From positions 106,532,562-106,596,561 of the forward strand of contig OW799236.1 in assembly GCA_941918925.1 (NCBI GenBank): DNA of 64,000 bases, given 5' to 3'. Position numbers and translations under genes: made by a program. The notes beneath the pieces were generated by a model, which did no database searches, had not been told where the DNA came from, and worked only from the letters and a program-made list of their open reading frames with translations. Below, piece by piece: positions 21,505 through 32,699 of the stretch. The stretch's first letter is position 1, and each line of letters begins with the position of its first letter. The stretch is from Phyto melanocephala (Eukaryota; Arthropoda; Insecta; Diptera; Rhinophoridae).

Positions 21505-23747
21505 TTTTATACCCGCCACCAAAAAAAATGGTGGGGGTATATTCATTTTGTCATTCCGTTTGTAACACATCGAAATATCCATTTTAGACCCCATAAAGTA
21601 TATATATTCTGAATCGGGGTTTGATTTTATGACGATCTAGCTATGTCCGTCCGTCTGTCCGTCTGTCCGTCTGTTGAAAGCACGATAGAGGTCGCACCGA
21701 AAAAGCTAGGGGGCTCAAATTTTGCCAGAATCTTTCTTATAGACAAGGTTTGTTTGGTATTGAAAATGGGCTAAGTCGGAATATCAGGAAGAGAGTTATA
21801 GCTCGAAAATCAAGAGTAGGTCGAAAAAACCGTGCCCTTCGAACATCGAATAAAATGGAATTGTGTCCAAACGCTTTAACGTAGACTCATGAAACTTCAA
21901 ATATATATTTCCTGGGTAAAGACAATACTTTTCCCTGAAAATTGTCTAAATCTATGCATTAGGAGAGGAGTTATCGATCAAAATGTACGAAAATTTATAC
22001 CGCACAGTGTATTTTTCGGTATATTTAAAAACAAAAACGTCATAAAAGCAACAAAATTGGATGTACGACTCTGAAATTTTGCACACTTTGCTTTTTGGTG
22101 ACACGCTTTTTTGTAACGGCAAATCAATGTTCCACGCCCACTTTTACGCCCACCTCCCATATAACGTTTTAACTAAAATTCATATAATTTCTCTATTAAT
22201 AAAGATTTTGGAATAATAAAGGGCTATATTGAAACAACTCAGTTGTACTCATTCGCAAAAATAACTTTGACACGCCTACTATAACGCCCACTTTCACTTT
22301 TGAATTGTGTCCAGACGCATAAACGTAGAGTCATGAAACTTCGAATATATATTTATCGAGTCAAAAGAATATTTTTCCCTGAAAATCGCTTAAATCTATG
22401 AATTAAGAAAAGAGTTATAGATAAAAATGTACGAAAATTTATACCGCACAGTGTATATTTCAAATTTAAAACGTAATAAAACTGACAAAACTATATGTAC
22501 GATTCTGAAATTTTGCAAACATGGTTTTTTGGTCAAAGTCTTCGTTATAACGGAAAATAGATGTGCCACGCATACTTTTTTCTTTAAATTTTTATAAAAA
22601 TATATTAGTCATATATATTAGCATTTATTCATCTTACACTGCGCCATTTATTGTACTGTAGCTAAATATAAGTTAAGATGATAAGATAGATGACTCTACT
22701 AGCAACTACTAGATGGCATGCTAACAACTTATGCTTATGTTCTCCTGAAGTTATGCTCTATTAAAAATGGGAATTTAGGAAAATTTTGACCTAAGTAAAA
22801 AAAAATTTTCTCTAAACATTGTAAACAATTTATTTTCATGTACTAATGGCTAACAAATTTTAAAATTATACAAAACTTATTTCGTTTGAAAATCTTTTAA
22901 AAGCAAAATGTTATAGAAGTTTAAAAATCAAAATCTTACTAATAAATTTCCCGTTTTAGAAAAATGCAGAGAATGTATATTTTAAATCACCCTGTGGCCC
23001 TTAAAATTTAACCTTAAATTCACTTTCTTCCTCTTAAATTCATGTAAATTCTCTATGAATAAAGATTTTGGAATACTAAAGGACTTTATTGAAATATCTA
23101 AGTTATGTTTATTAGCAGAAACTTTATTGACACGCGTATTTTAACGGCCACTTTCATTGAAAGACTAAATTTACGAAAGCATTTTACTAGCATACCGAAG
23201 TTATAATGGGTGGTTTAATTTTAAGGGACTATGTTGATTTTGAATAAAATTATTATGAAATTATTATCATTTATTTTTATAATGATAATATTTGTATGCT
23301 TCAATTATGTGTGGAATAAAAAATATCGGCCAAATGGCCCCCCAACCTAGGCGGCACACCACGATCCGATAGTCCAAATTTTCAATGACACTGTTGATGC
23401 TCGATTGTTGGGCACGATGATGAGTCGAGGCTGCTTGCTCTTTGCCACGTTATCGTGAAAAACAGCAATGTTTCCCATTCAGCGAACTAAGATGGCATTC
23501 ACAGATGTTTTCACATTTCATACAGACCTGCTTTGCAGACATTTAAATATTTTTTACAATTCTCACGATTGTGGACGAATTCGAAATTTTACCACCCTCT
23601 ACAAAGAAATTGATACATATTTTATTATAAAGAGATTATTCTATAGCGATTAACAAAATAATAAATATTGTGCTTTAAATGTACACAAAATTGGTGGTGG
23701 GTATAAAAGATTCGGCACAGCCGAATATAGTGCTCTTACTTGTTTTT
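21505..23747 (+). mobile_element. Large DINE-1/mini-me-like Helentron-associated element
   Basis: The 5' end TTTTTATACCCGCCACC folds with GGTGGGGGTAT. It is followed by CCCATAAAGTATATATATTC and a run of GTCCGTCTGTCC (about 21646-21674). The 3' end is GGGTATAAAAGATTCGGCAC, with the hairpin TCGGC-ACA-GCCGA, then TTACTTGTTTTT. These are the ordered features of DINE-1/INE-1 and of the mini-me core between TA and GTCY repeats. Internal blocks include CCACGCCCACTTTTACGCCC, as in INE-1. At 2.24 kb it is longer than typical INE-1. Two blocks are repeated internally: 21851-22080 with 22297-22525, and 22190-22300 with 23037-23158. It encodes no intact protein. Confidence 0.82.
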
Positions 23748-23884
23748 AAATATTTTGTAATATTAAAGGCTTAAATAATGTATGCATTTTAAATGTGAAA
23801 GAAAAAATAATGATTTTTTTAGACATAAATAAAAACAGTAGATATTTAATTAAAGCAAAAATCTTATAATATAAAAGATATTAT

Positions 23885-23950
23885 TCTTATTGGCACTCAG
23901 AAATGTAAAATAATTTATCATAAATGATGTTCTGCAAAATTAATGTGAGT
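23885..23950 (+). repeat. Repeat shared with 24560-24625
   Basis: TGGCACTCAGAAATGTAAAA followed by AATTTATCATAAATGATGTT is about 90% identical over 60 bp to 24560-24620. It recurs inverted near 24905-24948. The two direct copies bracket the gypsy fragment. Confidence 0.6.
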
Positions 23951-24109
23951 AAGTAAAAGGCAATTAAACTTTATTTATTTAGTAAAATTGGGAAATTCAA
24001 TTTATTTAATTCAGTAAAACTTTTTAATTTTATACACTAAGAAACAAGTGGTATTTTAGTTCATGTCTTCAAAATCTATTCAATGATCTCCGTTTAACAA
24101 GTCGGTGCT

Positions 24110-24530
24110 GCGCACGTCTCACCGTATTTACGTTCCTTCTTCACATTGTTTCTTTTCTTCTTGGTTGCAAATTAAGGAGCTTAGCGGAAGCATATATGAA
24201 CTTAAAGAGCCATTGTTTTCGCTTAGATCCGGGTAAGTCTTCAATGTCGTATCTGTCATTCGGGAGGATTTTAGTTATAATGAATGGTCCCTTGTACAGT
24301 GGCTCTAACTTTCTTGAGGCACCCGTCGATGTTGGTTCATTTTCCACCCACACTGAATCACCAACATTTTATTGTTTTGGTTTGCCATGTTGTTCGTCAT
24401 AATGTCGTTTGGCTACTTCTCGTTGTGTATAAATATTTTTAGTCGTATTAATACGTAGTTGCTGCAAATTTTCGATATCTACTACCTCGCTGTTGTGCTG
24501 GGTAAGAACAAGCTTATTTTGGTGTATGTA
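24110..24530 (-). pseudogene. Gypsy-type LTR retrotransposon integrase C-terminus
   Basis: The minus-strand frame reads NLQQLRINTTKNIYTQREVA, then RHYDEQHGKP, a stop, then VWVENEPTSTGASRKLEPLY followed by KGPFIITKILPNDRYDIEDL. This is the conserved tail of Metaviridae-type (gypsy) integrases, where the pattern is VW(V/I)xxExxSxGxSRKLxxKYKGPY followed by a DRYxVEDL block. The 24141-24353 frame is open for 70 codons. No LTR, gag, protease or RT is visible beside it, and at least one stop separates the two halves, so it is a fragment. The host gene context is unknown. Confidence 0.75.
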
Positions 24531-24559
24531 TGTCAATAGTGCGAGAGAATTTACTGTTA

Positions 24560-25190
24560 CTGGCTCTCAGAAATGCAAAATAATTTTTCATAAATGTTGT
24601 GCTGCAAAATTAATGTAAAACAATTAACCAATTCATGTAAACAAACCCAGCAATAAAATCTATGACAAAGAAGTGATTTTGCAGGGGTTCAACTGATGAT
24701 GAAGTACTTTAATTTAGGTGAAAACACTAGTGATTTTAACATTAGCGTGTCATTGGCGATCATGTGTTTACATGAATATTTTAATGAACTGCACTCCATT
24801 CTAATAAGTGCATGGAACTCATGCATATTTGGTGACAAGTATCGGATATTTCATGTGTTAAATTTGTTTGTTTACATGAATTCTTTAAGATATTTTGCAT
24901 GATGTTGCATTCATTTTTAAGCACATCATTTATGACAAATTATTTTGCAGTTAAGAAGTCGTTTAGAATTAATGTTTTTACACAATTGATTTAGAAGTCT
25001 TGTAAATGTAATTCGCTTTGCACTACTTCCAATTTTTTTTGCTGGGAACAACATTAACTTTTAAAAAACAAGGATTCTATTCAAAATATTTGCTTGTAAT
25101 TCTAAGCATTTATTAGAATGGGGTGCAGTACATTGAATATATCCATAAAAACACATAATTTTAATGACACTGATGTTAAAATATTTACAA
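24560..25190. repeat. Interleaved inverted repeats
   Basis: Segment 24568-24650 pairs inverted with about 24865-24950 (GCAAAATAATTTTTCATAAA; AATTCATGTAAACAAA). Segment 24733-24830 pairs inverted with about 25085-25190 (ACATTAGCGTGTCATT; CTGCACTCCATTCTAATAA). The two pairings have different centres, implying two overlapping foldback copies or an inversion. No coding frame is supported. Confidence 0.55.
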
Positions 25191-25319
25191 TTTTCAACTA
25201 AATTAAATTACCACTTTAAATCCGGCAAAATTACTTCCTGCTCATAGTTTTCTTTTTTTTTTTGCCGAATATTCAAATGGTTTGATAAAACATACAGCTG
25301 TACAAAACATGCGGAAGCT

Positions 25320-25480
25320 TTTATTTAAACTAACATATAGATAGATGGACAGACAGACATTGTTCAGTCCTATTCATCAGATTTCAGAAAATATATACTT
25401 GATGTGGTTAGAAATGAATATTGAACACATTTCAAACGAAATAAAAACTTAAACATTTATACCCTTGACAATTTAGAATT
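25320..25480 (-). mobile_element. DINE-1-like fragment
   Basis: The minus strand shows GGGTATAAATG, AAGTATATATTTTCTG, GATGAATAGGAC and GTCTGTCTGTCC in the order seen in the 9388-10057 element. The remainder of the element and its terminal hairpin are missing. Confidence 0.5.
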
Positions 25481-25488
25481 ACAAAGTC

Positions 25489-25494
25489 CTCTCC

Positions 25495-25532
<38 letters not shown>

Positions 25533-25533
25533 C
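25489..25533. repeat. (CT)n(TA)n microsatellite
   Basis: An uninterrupted CT run of about 13 units is followed by a TA run of about 9 units. Confidence 0.92.
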
Positions 25534-25614
25534 TCTTTAATGTAATAAATATCTCTGAATCAATTTGGCAATGTTGGCAACTGTTTATTACGAAATTGTA
25601 TATTTTATTGAAAA

Positions 25615-26233
25615 CTAGCTGACCCGGCGAACTTCGTACCGCCCTATAATCAAGAAATATCTGTAACCTTTCTATCTGAATTAAGTTAATTTCTTTATTA
25701 AGTATTGCTGTTGGTGTATTAATAAATCAAAATTATTCGCGACTTAAGTTTGTACGTCTAATTGCCGGTATTTTTAGAAACAAAAATTCAACTGAAAATA
25801 AAAAAAACAACTATAGTACCTATACTTTTGCAAAAGTATCAAAATGGTCTATCAAAAGTTTCCAACACTATATTAATTTGACTAACATTGTTGAACAAAC
25901 ACTTCAAAAAAACACACAGTACAAATTATCCTGTAGAAACTAATGTGAAAAGTACACTAAGAAATGGTAAATGAATTGTGTAGGTATTTTGTTATTATAA
26001 CTCCGACCACAGACCAACTCCGACCGATATATTTGCAAAGAGTATGTGAACTACGTTTTTTTGTTTTAATGTCAACTACGTGAATATTACTGCCAGTGAC
26101 ACATTATTATTGTTATTATTTTCTTACATAGGAACCTTCTCCTAATAATAACAAATACAACAAAAAAAGAATTAGTGAAATCGGTCCAGCCATTCACGCG
26201 TGATGCCGTGGCCAAGAGAAAAAGGGATTCATT

Positions 26234-26269
<36 letters not shown>
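25615..26269 (-). mobile_element. Complete non-autonomous Helitron
   Basis: On the minus strand it starts TCTATATATATAT (26269, preceded by host A). It ends GGCGGTACGAAGTTCGCCGG, then GTCAG, then CTAG (25618-25615), followed by host T. TC start, 3' hairpin, CTAG end and A/T insertion without target duplication are the defining Helitron marks. A block near the 5' end, GGCTGGACCGATTTCACT, is shared by the neighbouring Helitron fragment. It encodes no protein. Confidence 0.72.
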
Positions 26270-26294
26270 TTATAATTATTTTTTAATATTTATT

Positions 26295-26640
26295 TAATTC
26301 AAGATCCATAAGAAAAATAATTATTGCAAGTCCGCCTATTTTTTACCCAAATGTTCGTGTGGATGTCAAAGTTTACCGTACTTAATTTGAAGACTCTAGC
26401 TGCATTAACTTTCGTGATATATAATATTTAATACCTATTCTTTAATAGGTCGTGGCACCCCGCCCACTTACAGTTTCAAACAAAAGTATAGCCTATAATT
26501 CCTTCCAGACATACAGAAAGATTCTGTGAAAATTTCAAGGAAATTGGTCCAGCCGTTTAACCGTCTATAAAGCACAAACAAACATACAAACACATAAACA
26601 TACAAACATACAAACGCACATTGATTTTTATATATATAGA
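26295..26640 (-). mobile_element. 5' fragment of a second Helitron
   Basis: The minus strand starts TCTATATATATAAAAATCAA (26640, preceded by A) and passes through GTTTGTATG repeats, GGCTGGACCAATTTCCTTG and GTGGGCGGGGTGCCACGACC. No CTAG end is present. It sits between two identical 28-bp sequences (26267-26294 and 26642-26669). Confidence 0.6.
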
Positions 26641-26669
26641 TAGATTATAATTATTTTTTAATATTTATT

Positions 26670-27415
26670 AAAAATATATGAATTTTACACCATTATAACA
26701 TCGAAATACAATAGATGCATACGCAAATTTATAAACATGTAATTCACCCTCTAAAGACTGCCTGCTCTCAAACAAAACAATCCGCTCAAATAATTTACAT
26801 ATTCTAAAAGCACTATTAAAATTAACAACTTTATACTTTGCAAATAGTTGTAAAATAATTATTTATTTAAACTTTGTGTGTGTTTTTAATAAAATATTTA
26901 ATAGATGGTCAATTTCAATTTTGCAAATTTACGCTTTCAAACTTTTTCAATGTGTACATTTGTTTAATAGTTTTTGTTTAGTGGTTTTCGGAAAAAAACA
27001 ACAATTTATGAATTTATAAGATTTTATTTTCAGTTAGTTGCACATACTATGTGTCTAAATATATACACATTTGCCTATTCCACACACACACATGCAGGCA
27101 CAATAACTTACTTAATGTATAAACGTATGCGTGCATTCGTATACATAGACAGTCGTCGATAATTGCATTAGTAATAATTTTCCAACAAATTATATTCAGT
27201 CAATTTAATTAAACATATTAAATAAATAATACGTAATGCAATTAAATGTTATCGTCATCAACATTATTATTTTTGTACATGCAGAGGAAGGCAGAGATGG
27301 AAATTTAAATTTGGTTTTCGGTGGTGGAAAAATGTTTTAAATATTCCTTTTTTAGTATTTGTTAAGTATTTTGTTATTTTGCAAAAAAAACATATAATCA
27401 TCAATAAAATCTACT
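26670..27415. other. Non-coding AT-rich stretch
   Basis: A 62-codon frame at 26974-27162 lacks any motif. Nothing else is seen. Confidence 0.4.
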
Positions 27416-27419
27416 TGTG

Positions 27420-28060
27420 GATAAAATATGTCCCTAGTACCATACGTACAAAATTTTGACAAATCATGGACTTTTCGGCAAAGTTATGGGCAAAAAGTAT
27501 TTTTAAAAATATATTTTTTTTAAATGTATCAATTTACTAAAGCATCACATTAATTTTTGGACATGCTAATAACATCAAATTGTAACCTGTAGCCTCAAAG
27601 ATTAATTCTGAGAGAACCAACAAATTGTTTTGAAGCCCATGGAACTAAAAACACCAAAATTCAACTGCTTTTGTGTTTTTGCTTAAATTTACAAACGAAG
27701 ATTAATTTGTTTAATCTTATCGATAATCGACAGAGTCAGAATGGATATCCAATCACTAGAAAAAAAAATAAGTAATAAAACATTTAGAATTCGCAATGGC
27801 TGCCACTATAAAATGGTGCACAATAAATAAAATTATATGGGTAAATACTAGTATTTAAAAATGTACATCCTTCAACTTCCTTAATATTGATATCAAATTA
27901 CATGCCTTGACCAGCAGAAAAAAATAAACTTTGAAAAAGTTAAGTTAAAATGGCGTCCAAAATAAAATGATGGATATATGGATCTAATGTAGTAATTTAG
28001 GTTTTGCCCTCTTCAACACCCACAATATATGTATTAAATCAAAGGGCTTGCATAGTACAG
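27420..28060. repeat. Dispersed repeat, copy 1
   Basis: It shares ordered blocks with 48590-49140: ATCAAKTTACTAAAGC, GGACATGCTAA, ACTGCTTTKGT, AAAATGGCGTCCAAAAT and TTAAATSAAAGGGCTTG. Divergence is high. The element type is unknown and there is no coding frame. Confidence 0.5.
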
Positions 28061-28089
28061 AACAGTTAAATATCTGGTGATTCGTTATA

Positions 28090-28640
28090 AGGTTTGATTT
28101 TCAATAGGTTTTTCTTGAAGTACCGCATAATCAACCGCCTTAAACCACTATTTCCAATACAATTTACACCTTTTTGGCTAGTCGGTAGAGGTACCATTAC
28201 ATTCACTAAAAAACAAAGGAATGGTGTGGTTTGTGGGCTGGTGGCATTACTGAACCATATTTCAAAAAAGTGAGGCAAGTCCGAATGTAACGATCAATGG
28301 TAACCGTTGTCGCATCATGTTGAAATACTATGAGCTCCTGAAATTTATGCACATGGTCTTCATACAGTACGTGAAACAATGGACTTGGTGAGTAAACATT
28401 TTGGTGAGCCTCTAATTTCACGCTTTGCTACGGTAAATTGGCCACCTAGATCGTGCGATATCACCACTTTGGATTATTTTCTCGGGGGATATGTAAAGCC
28501 TGAGTTATTCAGAGATAAGCCAGCAATGCTTTGGAAGCCAAAATTTTTCGTATTACTTTAAGGATACCAGTCGTCATGCTCAAAAGAGTTACCAAAAATA
28601 TCCTCTTTCGAATGGTCCAGCTCAGACGTTGTCATGGCCA
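28090..28640 (+). pseudogene. mariner-family transposase remnant
   Basis: The plus strand reads VVCGLVA, then HTVRETMDLVSKHFGEPLIS, then RFATVNWPPRSCDITTLDYF and LGGYVKPELFRDKPA. The family pattern is QDGATCHTARETMDLL, then LISRxGxVNWPPRSCDLTPL, then DYFLWGYVK. The third catalytic Asp (TLDYF, near 28477) is kept. The second-Asp block before HT is lost. A 60-codon open piece spans 28379-28561. Frameshifts elsewhere make it dead, and no clean terminal repeats were found. Confidence 0.72.
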
Positions 28641-28649
28641 ACATTTATT

Positions 28650-29925
28650 TGTTATAATTTTTTAACAGTAAATGCCATAAAGTTTTCTTTCAACCGATAA
28701 TAGAAGTTTTTAGTTCACTTTCAAATTTATGTCTTTTATTTTACATTATACATCTAACCTCACGATAAATCACCTGATATAAAAAGTGTAAAATCAAATT
28801 AATATTGATATGAATTAGAATGCAGTTGACTAAGTAAAAATTCAAAATCAAAGATGTCGTAAGAGATAATAAAGCAAAAGCGTATAGAATGACTCCATTT
28901 ATAATCAACTGAAAAGTATATTATCTTAAACCCGCACCTTGCCGAGTCGGATGAAACTTAGTGAAATCTATGCGTACGGCAACGTAAGTATGCATGTGAA
29001 ATCAAGGCTCATTATCGCGTATAACTCGCGAAAAATAGTGAGTTAAAATTAAGAAACTTCAATAGAAATATGCCACAATGGACTTAGAAAATTTTTAATA
29101 TCTTTGTAATTCTTCAGTATATATTTTTCTTTAAAGCATCAAATTAAAGGTAATAAAACAAGCATTAATATGGCTTTAATTTTATTTTCAAAGGTTAAAG
29201 TTCAAATTTTGAAGAAATTTTTCTTTACGGCAACATTTTTCGGAAAACAATATTATAATAAATTTATATTTATTCGAACTTTCTATTCTTAGATTTATTA
29301 TAAATCATTTTTATTTTTACGACATTCAGGAATTCTTTGTTCGATGTCTATCACCTTGAAAAATAAAAATACAACTTTGCTTTTCATACTGCCAGCCAAA
29401 GGATGTATTAAGAATATGATAAGAAATAAAAAGAAAAATTTATAAAACTTTATAAATGACTTCCTTATTCTAATTTCATAATTTCAAGTTTCAAGCATAA
29501 ATATTAGTTTTAAATTACATATGAGTGTATCGATAAGGAGTGCTGATGATAAAATCGTAGCTGGTTTCGAAAATGCATTCCACTCGAATAATATCGGAAT
29601 AATTTTTCAAGATTCTTAAATGATTACAATTTAATTTCATTTAATAAATGTTTTTTGGAAGTTTAATAACAGAAAAATTAACTTAAGCCAAAATAAAAAT
29701 GAAAATTTGAAAAACGATATTTTTAGTTTTTAAAAAAAATTAATTTCAAAGAACAACGTCTTGGCTACAATTTCTGAAAGATTCATTACAAGACACAAAA
29801 CATTATAGAACCATTATAGAAAGTAAAATTGCATTAGTGCCCCTATATTAAGACTTGACTTACGATACTTAAATTTTTTTTATATACCCTCATATGACAA
29901 AACTTGAAGCGAATGAAAGAACAAA
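28650..29925. other. Non-coding AT-rich stretch
   Basis: No frame, RNA gene or repeat boundary recognised. Confidence 0.45.
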
Positions 29926-29930
29926 ACTTC

Positions 29931-30586
29931 TCTGCAGATAACGAGACTAGCATATTTCATAAGGGACTACCCTGCAGATAACGTGAGTAGTCCATACACG
30001 CATGTAAAGTGTACTCCATAATAGACTAAGACTAGTCCAAAGGTAACCCAAATGTATGGAGAAAACATTTTCGATCTAACATTACGATGTCCTAGTGCTG
30101 GACTGTATAACCCATCGGGGTAGTCTCAAAGCTACTCTTTGTCACTACTCGATGCAGCACATACACGACCATTTTACGCATTTTAACAACAATATATGTA
30201 ATCGCTGAAACACGAACACTTGTCGTTTAACTACAATCTCTTGTTTGAAAATGAAATGGTCCATGACTGCATAACATAGGACCATGTTTTAAGTAGTACA
30301 TTTAGCTAAAATGGACCACGTAGCCCAATATTATCTGTAGGGTAGGACTAGACGAAAGATAACCCAAATGTATGAAGAAAACATGATTGATTCAACATTG
30401 CGATGTCTTAGAACAGCACAATATAATTCAGTTTTGCATTAAATCAGACTAACTAAATAAACTAATATTTATCACTGCTTGATGAAGTACATAACTGCAA
30501 ACTACTGTTTGGTCCATTATTGTTTTACATTTCAACTTCAATAAACTACAATAAATTGGACGTAGTCCGATTTTATCTACAGAGAT
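29931..30586. mobile_element. MITE of the CTGCAGATAA family, interrupted by a relative
   Basis: The left end is TCTGCAGATAACGAGACTAG and the right end is ATTTTATCTACAGAGA. After removing 29970-30342, its right part (ACTAGACGAAAGATAACCCA) matches the inner element's ACTAGTCCAAAGGTAACCCA. Outer and inner elements are therefore members of one family. Non-coding. Confidence 0.55.
29970..30342. mobile_element. Nested MITE, CCCTGCAG family
   Basis: The ends CCCTGCAGATAA and TTATCTGTAGGG are inverted repeats. Flanks AGGGACTA and TAGGACTA resemble an 8-bp target duplication with two differences. It is inserted inside a relative (29931-30586). Further relatives with the same end lie at 40604-41124 and 51405-51824. 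Confidence 0.6.
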
Positions 30587-30599
30587 TGTATGCTTTCTC

Positions 30600-30890
30600 A
30601 TGCGTTTTTCCTTCTTCGTCATCAAACCTTTAAGTTTTGCAACAACTGTTCCATAATGTGAACATCAGCCTATTTCTGAGTGGCCCTTTTTTGTCACAAA
30701 ACATGGTATAGGACCTAGAGATGGGCTAAATGGCTCAATTAAAAGGAAAGCTGGACGAGCAATTCTGCAGCGCCCGTTTGATCAACAAATTACGCCAATA
30801 AATTAGGCGAGCTATACAACTGGTGCCATATAATCATAATAGACATCATCAGAATGAAGCATGTATTTTCTGTGACGCTTAAATATCAAA
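30600..30890 (+). pseudogene. Coding relic with WxFFxTKHGxGPxDG motif
   Basis: One plus-strand frame reads EWPFFVTKHGIGPRDGLNGS, then IKRKAGRAILQRPFDQQITP, ending at a stop near 30802. I know this pattern (WHFFATSHGKGxxDGxGGxxKRxxxRASLQ) from multicopy insect proteins that I associate with mobile DNA, but I cannot name the family. Upstream, a stop interrupts the frame near 30653. It is a relic, not a gene. A translated search against fly proteomes would settle its family. Confidence 0.45.
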
Positions 30891-30899
30891 GCAATTAAA

Positions 30900-32690
30900 T
30901 TTCCGTCCCTGAGAAGTAGATGTATTATAAAATTAATACAGTATAGTGAAAATTAAATACGGCACTTTATTATATTTCATAAAATGCACATATTTTATTA
31001 ACATTTGAAGTGATTTTATTTTAATTATATTTTTATATGTTAGTTATTACTAATAATGTTTTAAAAAATTAATAAACTAAAGGTTAAAATTATTCTCTTA
31101 CATTAGATTGCACGAAACTGTTTGTCTATTTGAATGCATGTAAAAGTGTAAATATATTAGATAACAAAAACTAAAAATTTATAAAAAATAAAATATAATT
31201 AATATGCAGTATAAACCAGATTATATAGAAACACTTAAAAGATAAACCCGTTAATGTAAAATCGTATTTAAGCTGAACTGGATCGTATAGAATATGATCT
31301 GATTACGATTTTATGAAATCATGTAAAATATGAAACAGTTTATATAGAGTAAAATCGCATAGATTGTAATCCAGTTTATATGAAATTTTTTGAATTATTT
31401 ATGCATGCATGTATTGTTTGTAGTTATATATGAATGTGTGTATGTATGAATGCATGTTAAAGTGTCCGCGTGTGCATATTTGTATATTTGATAAATTTAT
31501 TTAATAGCTTCAAACTTAACACTCAATTTAACAGCCGTCATCTCTTGAATTTACAAGTTTTTCCAACCAGCGGCAACAAAATATCAAACAAATAAAATCT
31601 GTTTTTATGAACAAAATTTCAAACAAAACAAAAATTATTTTGTTGCATTAATTAACATGCACATTTAAATAAAAAATACAAATAAATAAATAATGAAGGT
31701 AATCCAAAAATTCATTTAAAAATCTAAATAAAATTTTTGAAAAATATTCAGTATGCCGCAGCCTATCTCAAATATTGTACATTGATTTAGCAAAAAAGTT
31801 TTGATAGAATTTGATTAACTTGTGATTTTGATTTTTCTTAAATACCGCGTTAAAATCAATAGTGTAATAAATGATACAAGAAATTTTCGTGATAAGAGAG
31901 CATAGAGAATTTTAAAGGGTGTTTTAAATTTACTCTTTTTGTTGAATGGGTCACAGCATCCGCTTGTATTTAAATTTATGATTAAGGTCACTCTCTAACC
32001 GTGATTAAGTTATAAATAAAACACCAACAGTGACACACAAGTCATAAGCTGCCATTCTAAAGGAGATACATATTAATCATACTCAGCAAGGATTGTGATA
32101 GTTTCTGTGAAAAATTTTTGTATGTGTAACATCGTGGGTAATTGATGGAAGAGCAAACATTTTTAATTTCGGTCTAACACACGACGCCTTATTAAAATAA
32201 AAAAAACTGCAACGGTACCGCTAAAACTCATACTGATTTAATTTGCTTAAGCCGTAGCGAAGGCCTTGACGCTGTTATACAAACATCGCAGCATATATGA
32301 AGTCATGTGATACCAATATTTTCGGGGCAATACCTAGACCCCTTAACTTGCCTAACGTGTCTATTTATCAAATAAGCAGCAGAAATCTTATTATTACCTA
32401 GAAGTGTCACTTTCAAATCAAGGAGTTCTATACTTAGCAAAACTTGTCCGTGCTTGAGCTTAAACTGCGCGGTTATATTTGCACATGGCTGCAAAGTTAG
32501 CCTTTGGTATAACATGAAATTGTTCTTGTAAGCAACACACTTTATTTGTACATAAGAACAGATTCACCACACGCTATACAAGCAAGGAAGAATGAAAGAG
32601 GTATGCAATTTGTTTATTAAGACCTTACACATAACAACAGTTAAGTGGCTATATCGAACAATGTCGTAAGAATGCAACAACTTGCTTCGC
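30900..32690. other. Non-coding AT-rich stretch
   Basis: 31200-31390 carries several repeated short words (AACCAGATTATATAGAAA, TAATCCAGTTTATATGAAA) in both orientations, perhaps an old DNA-transposon end. A 70-codon minus frame at 32303-32515 has no recognised motif. Confidence 0.4.
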
Positions 32691-32699
32691 ATTTTTTAT

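Noticed and set aside
26267..26669. 28-bp repeats as a target-site duplication of a TPRT insertion
   Set aside because: The enclosed piece has a Helitron 5' end (TC after A), and Helitrons make no such duplication. Kept as an observation without that mechanism.
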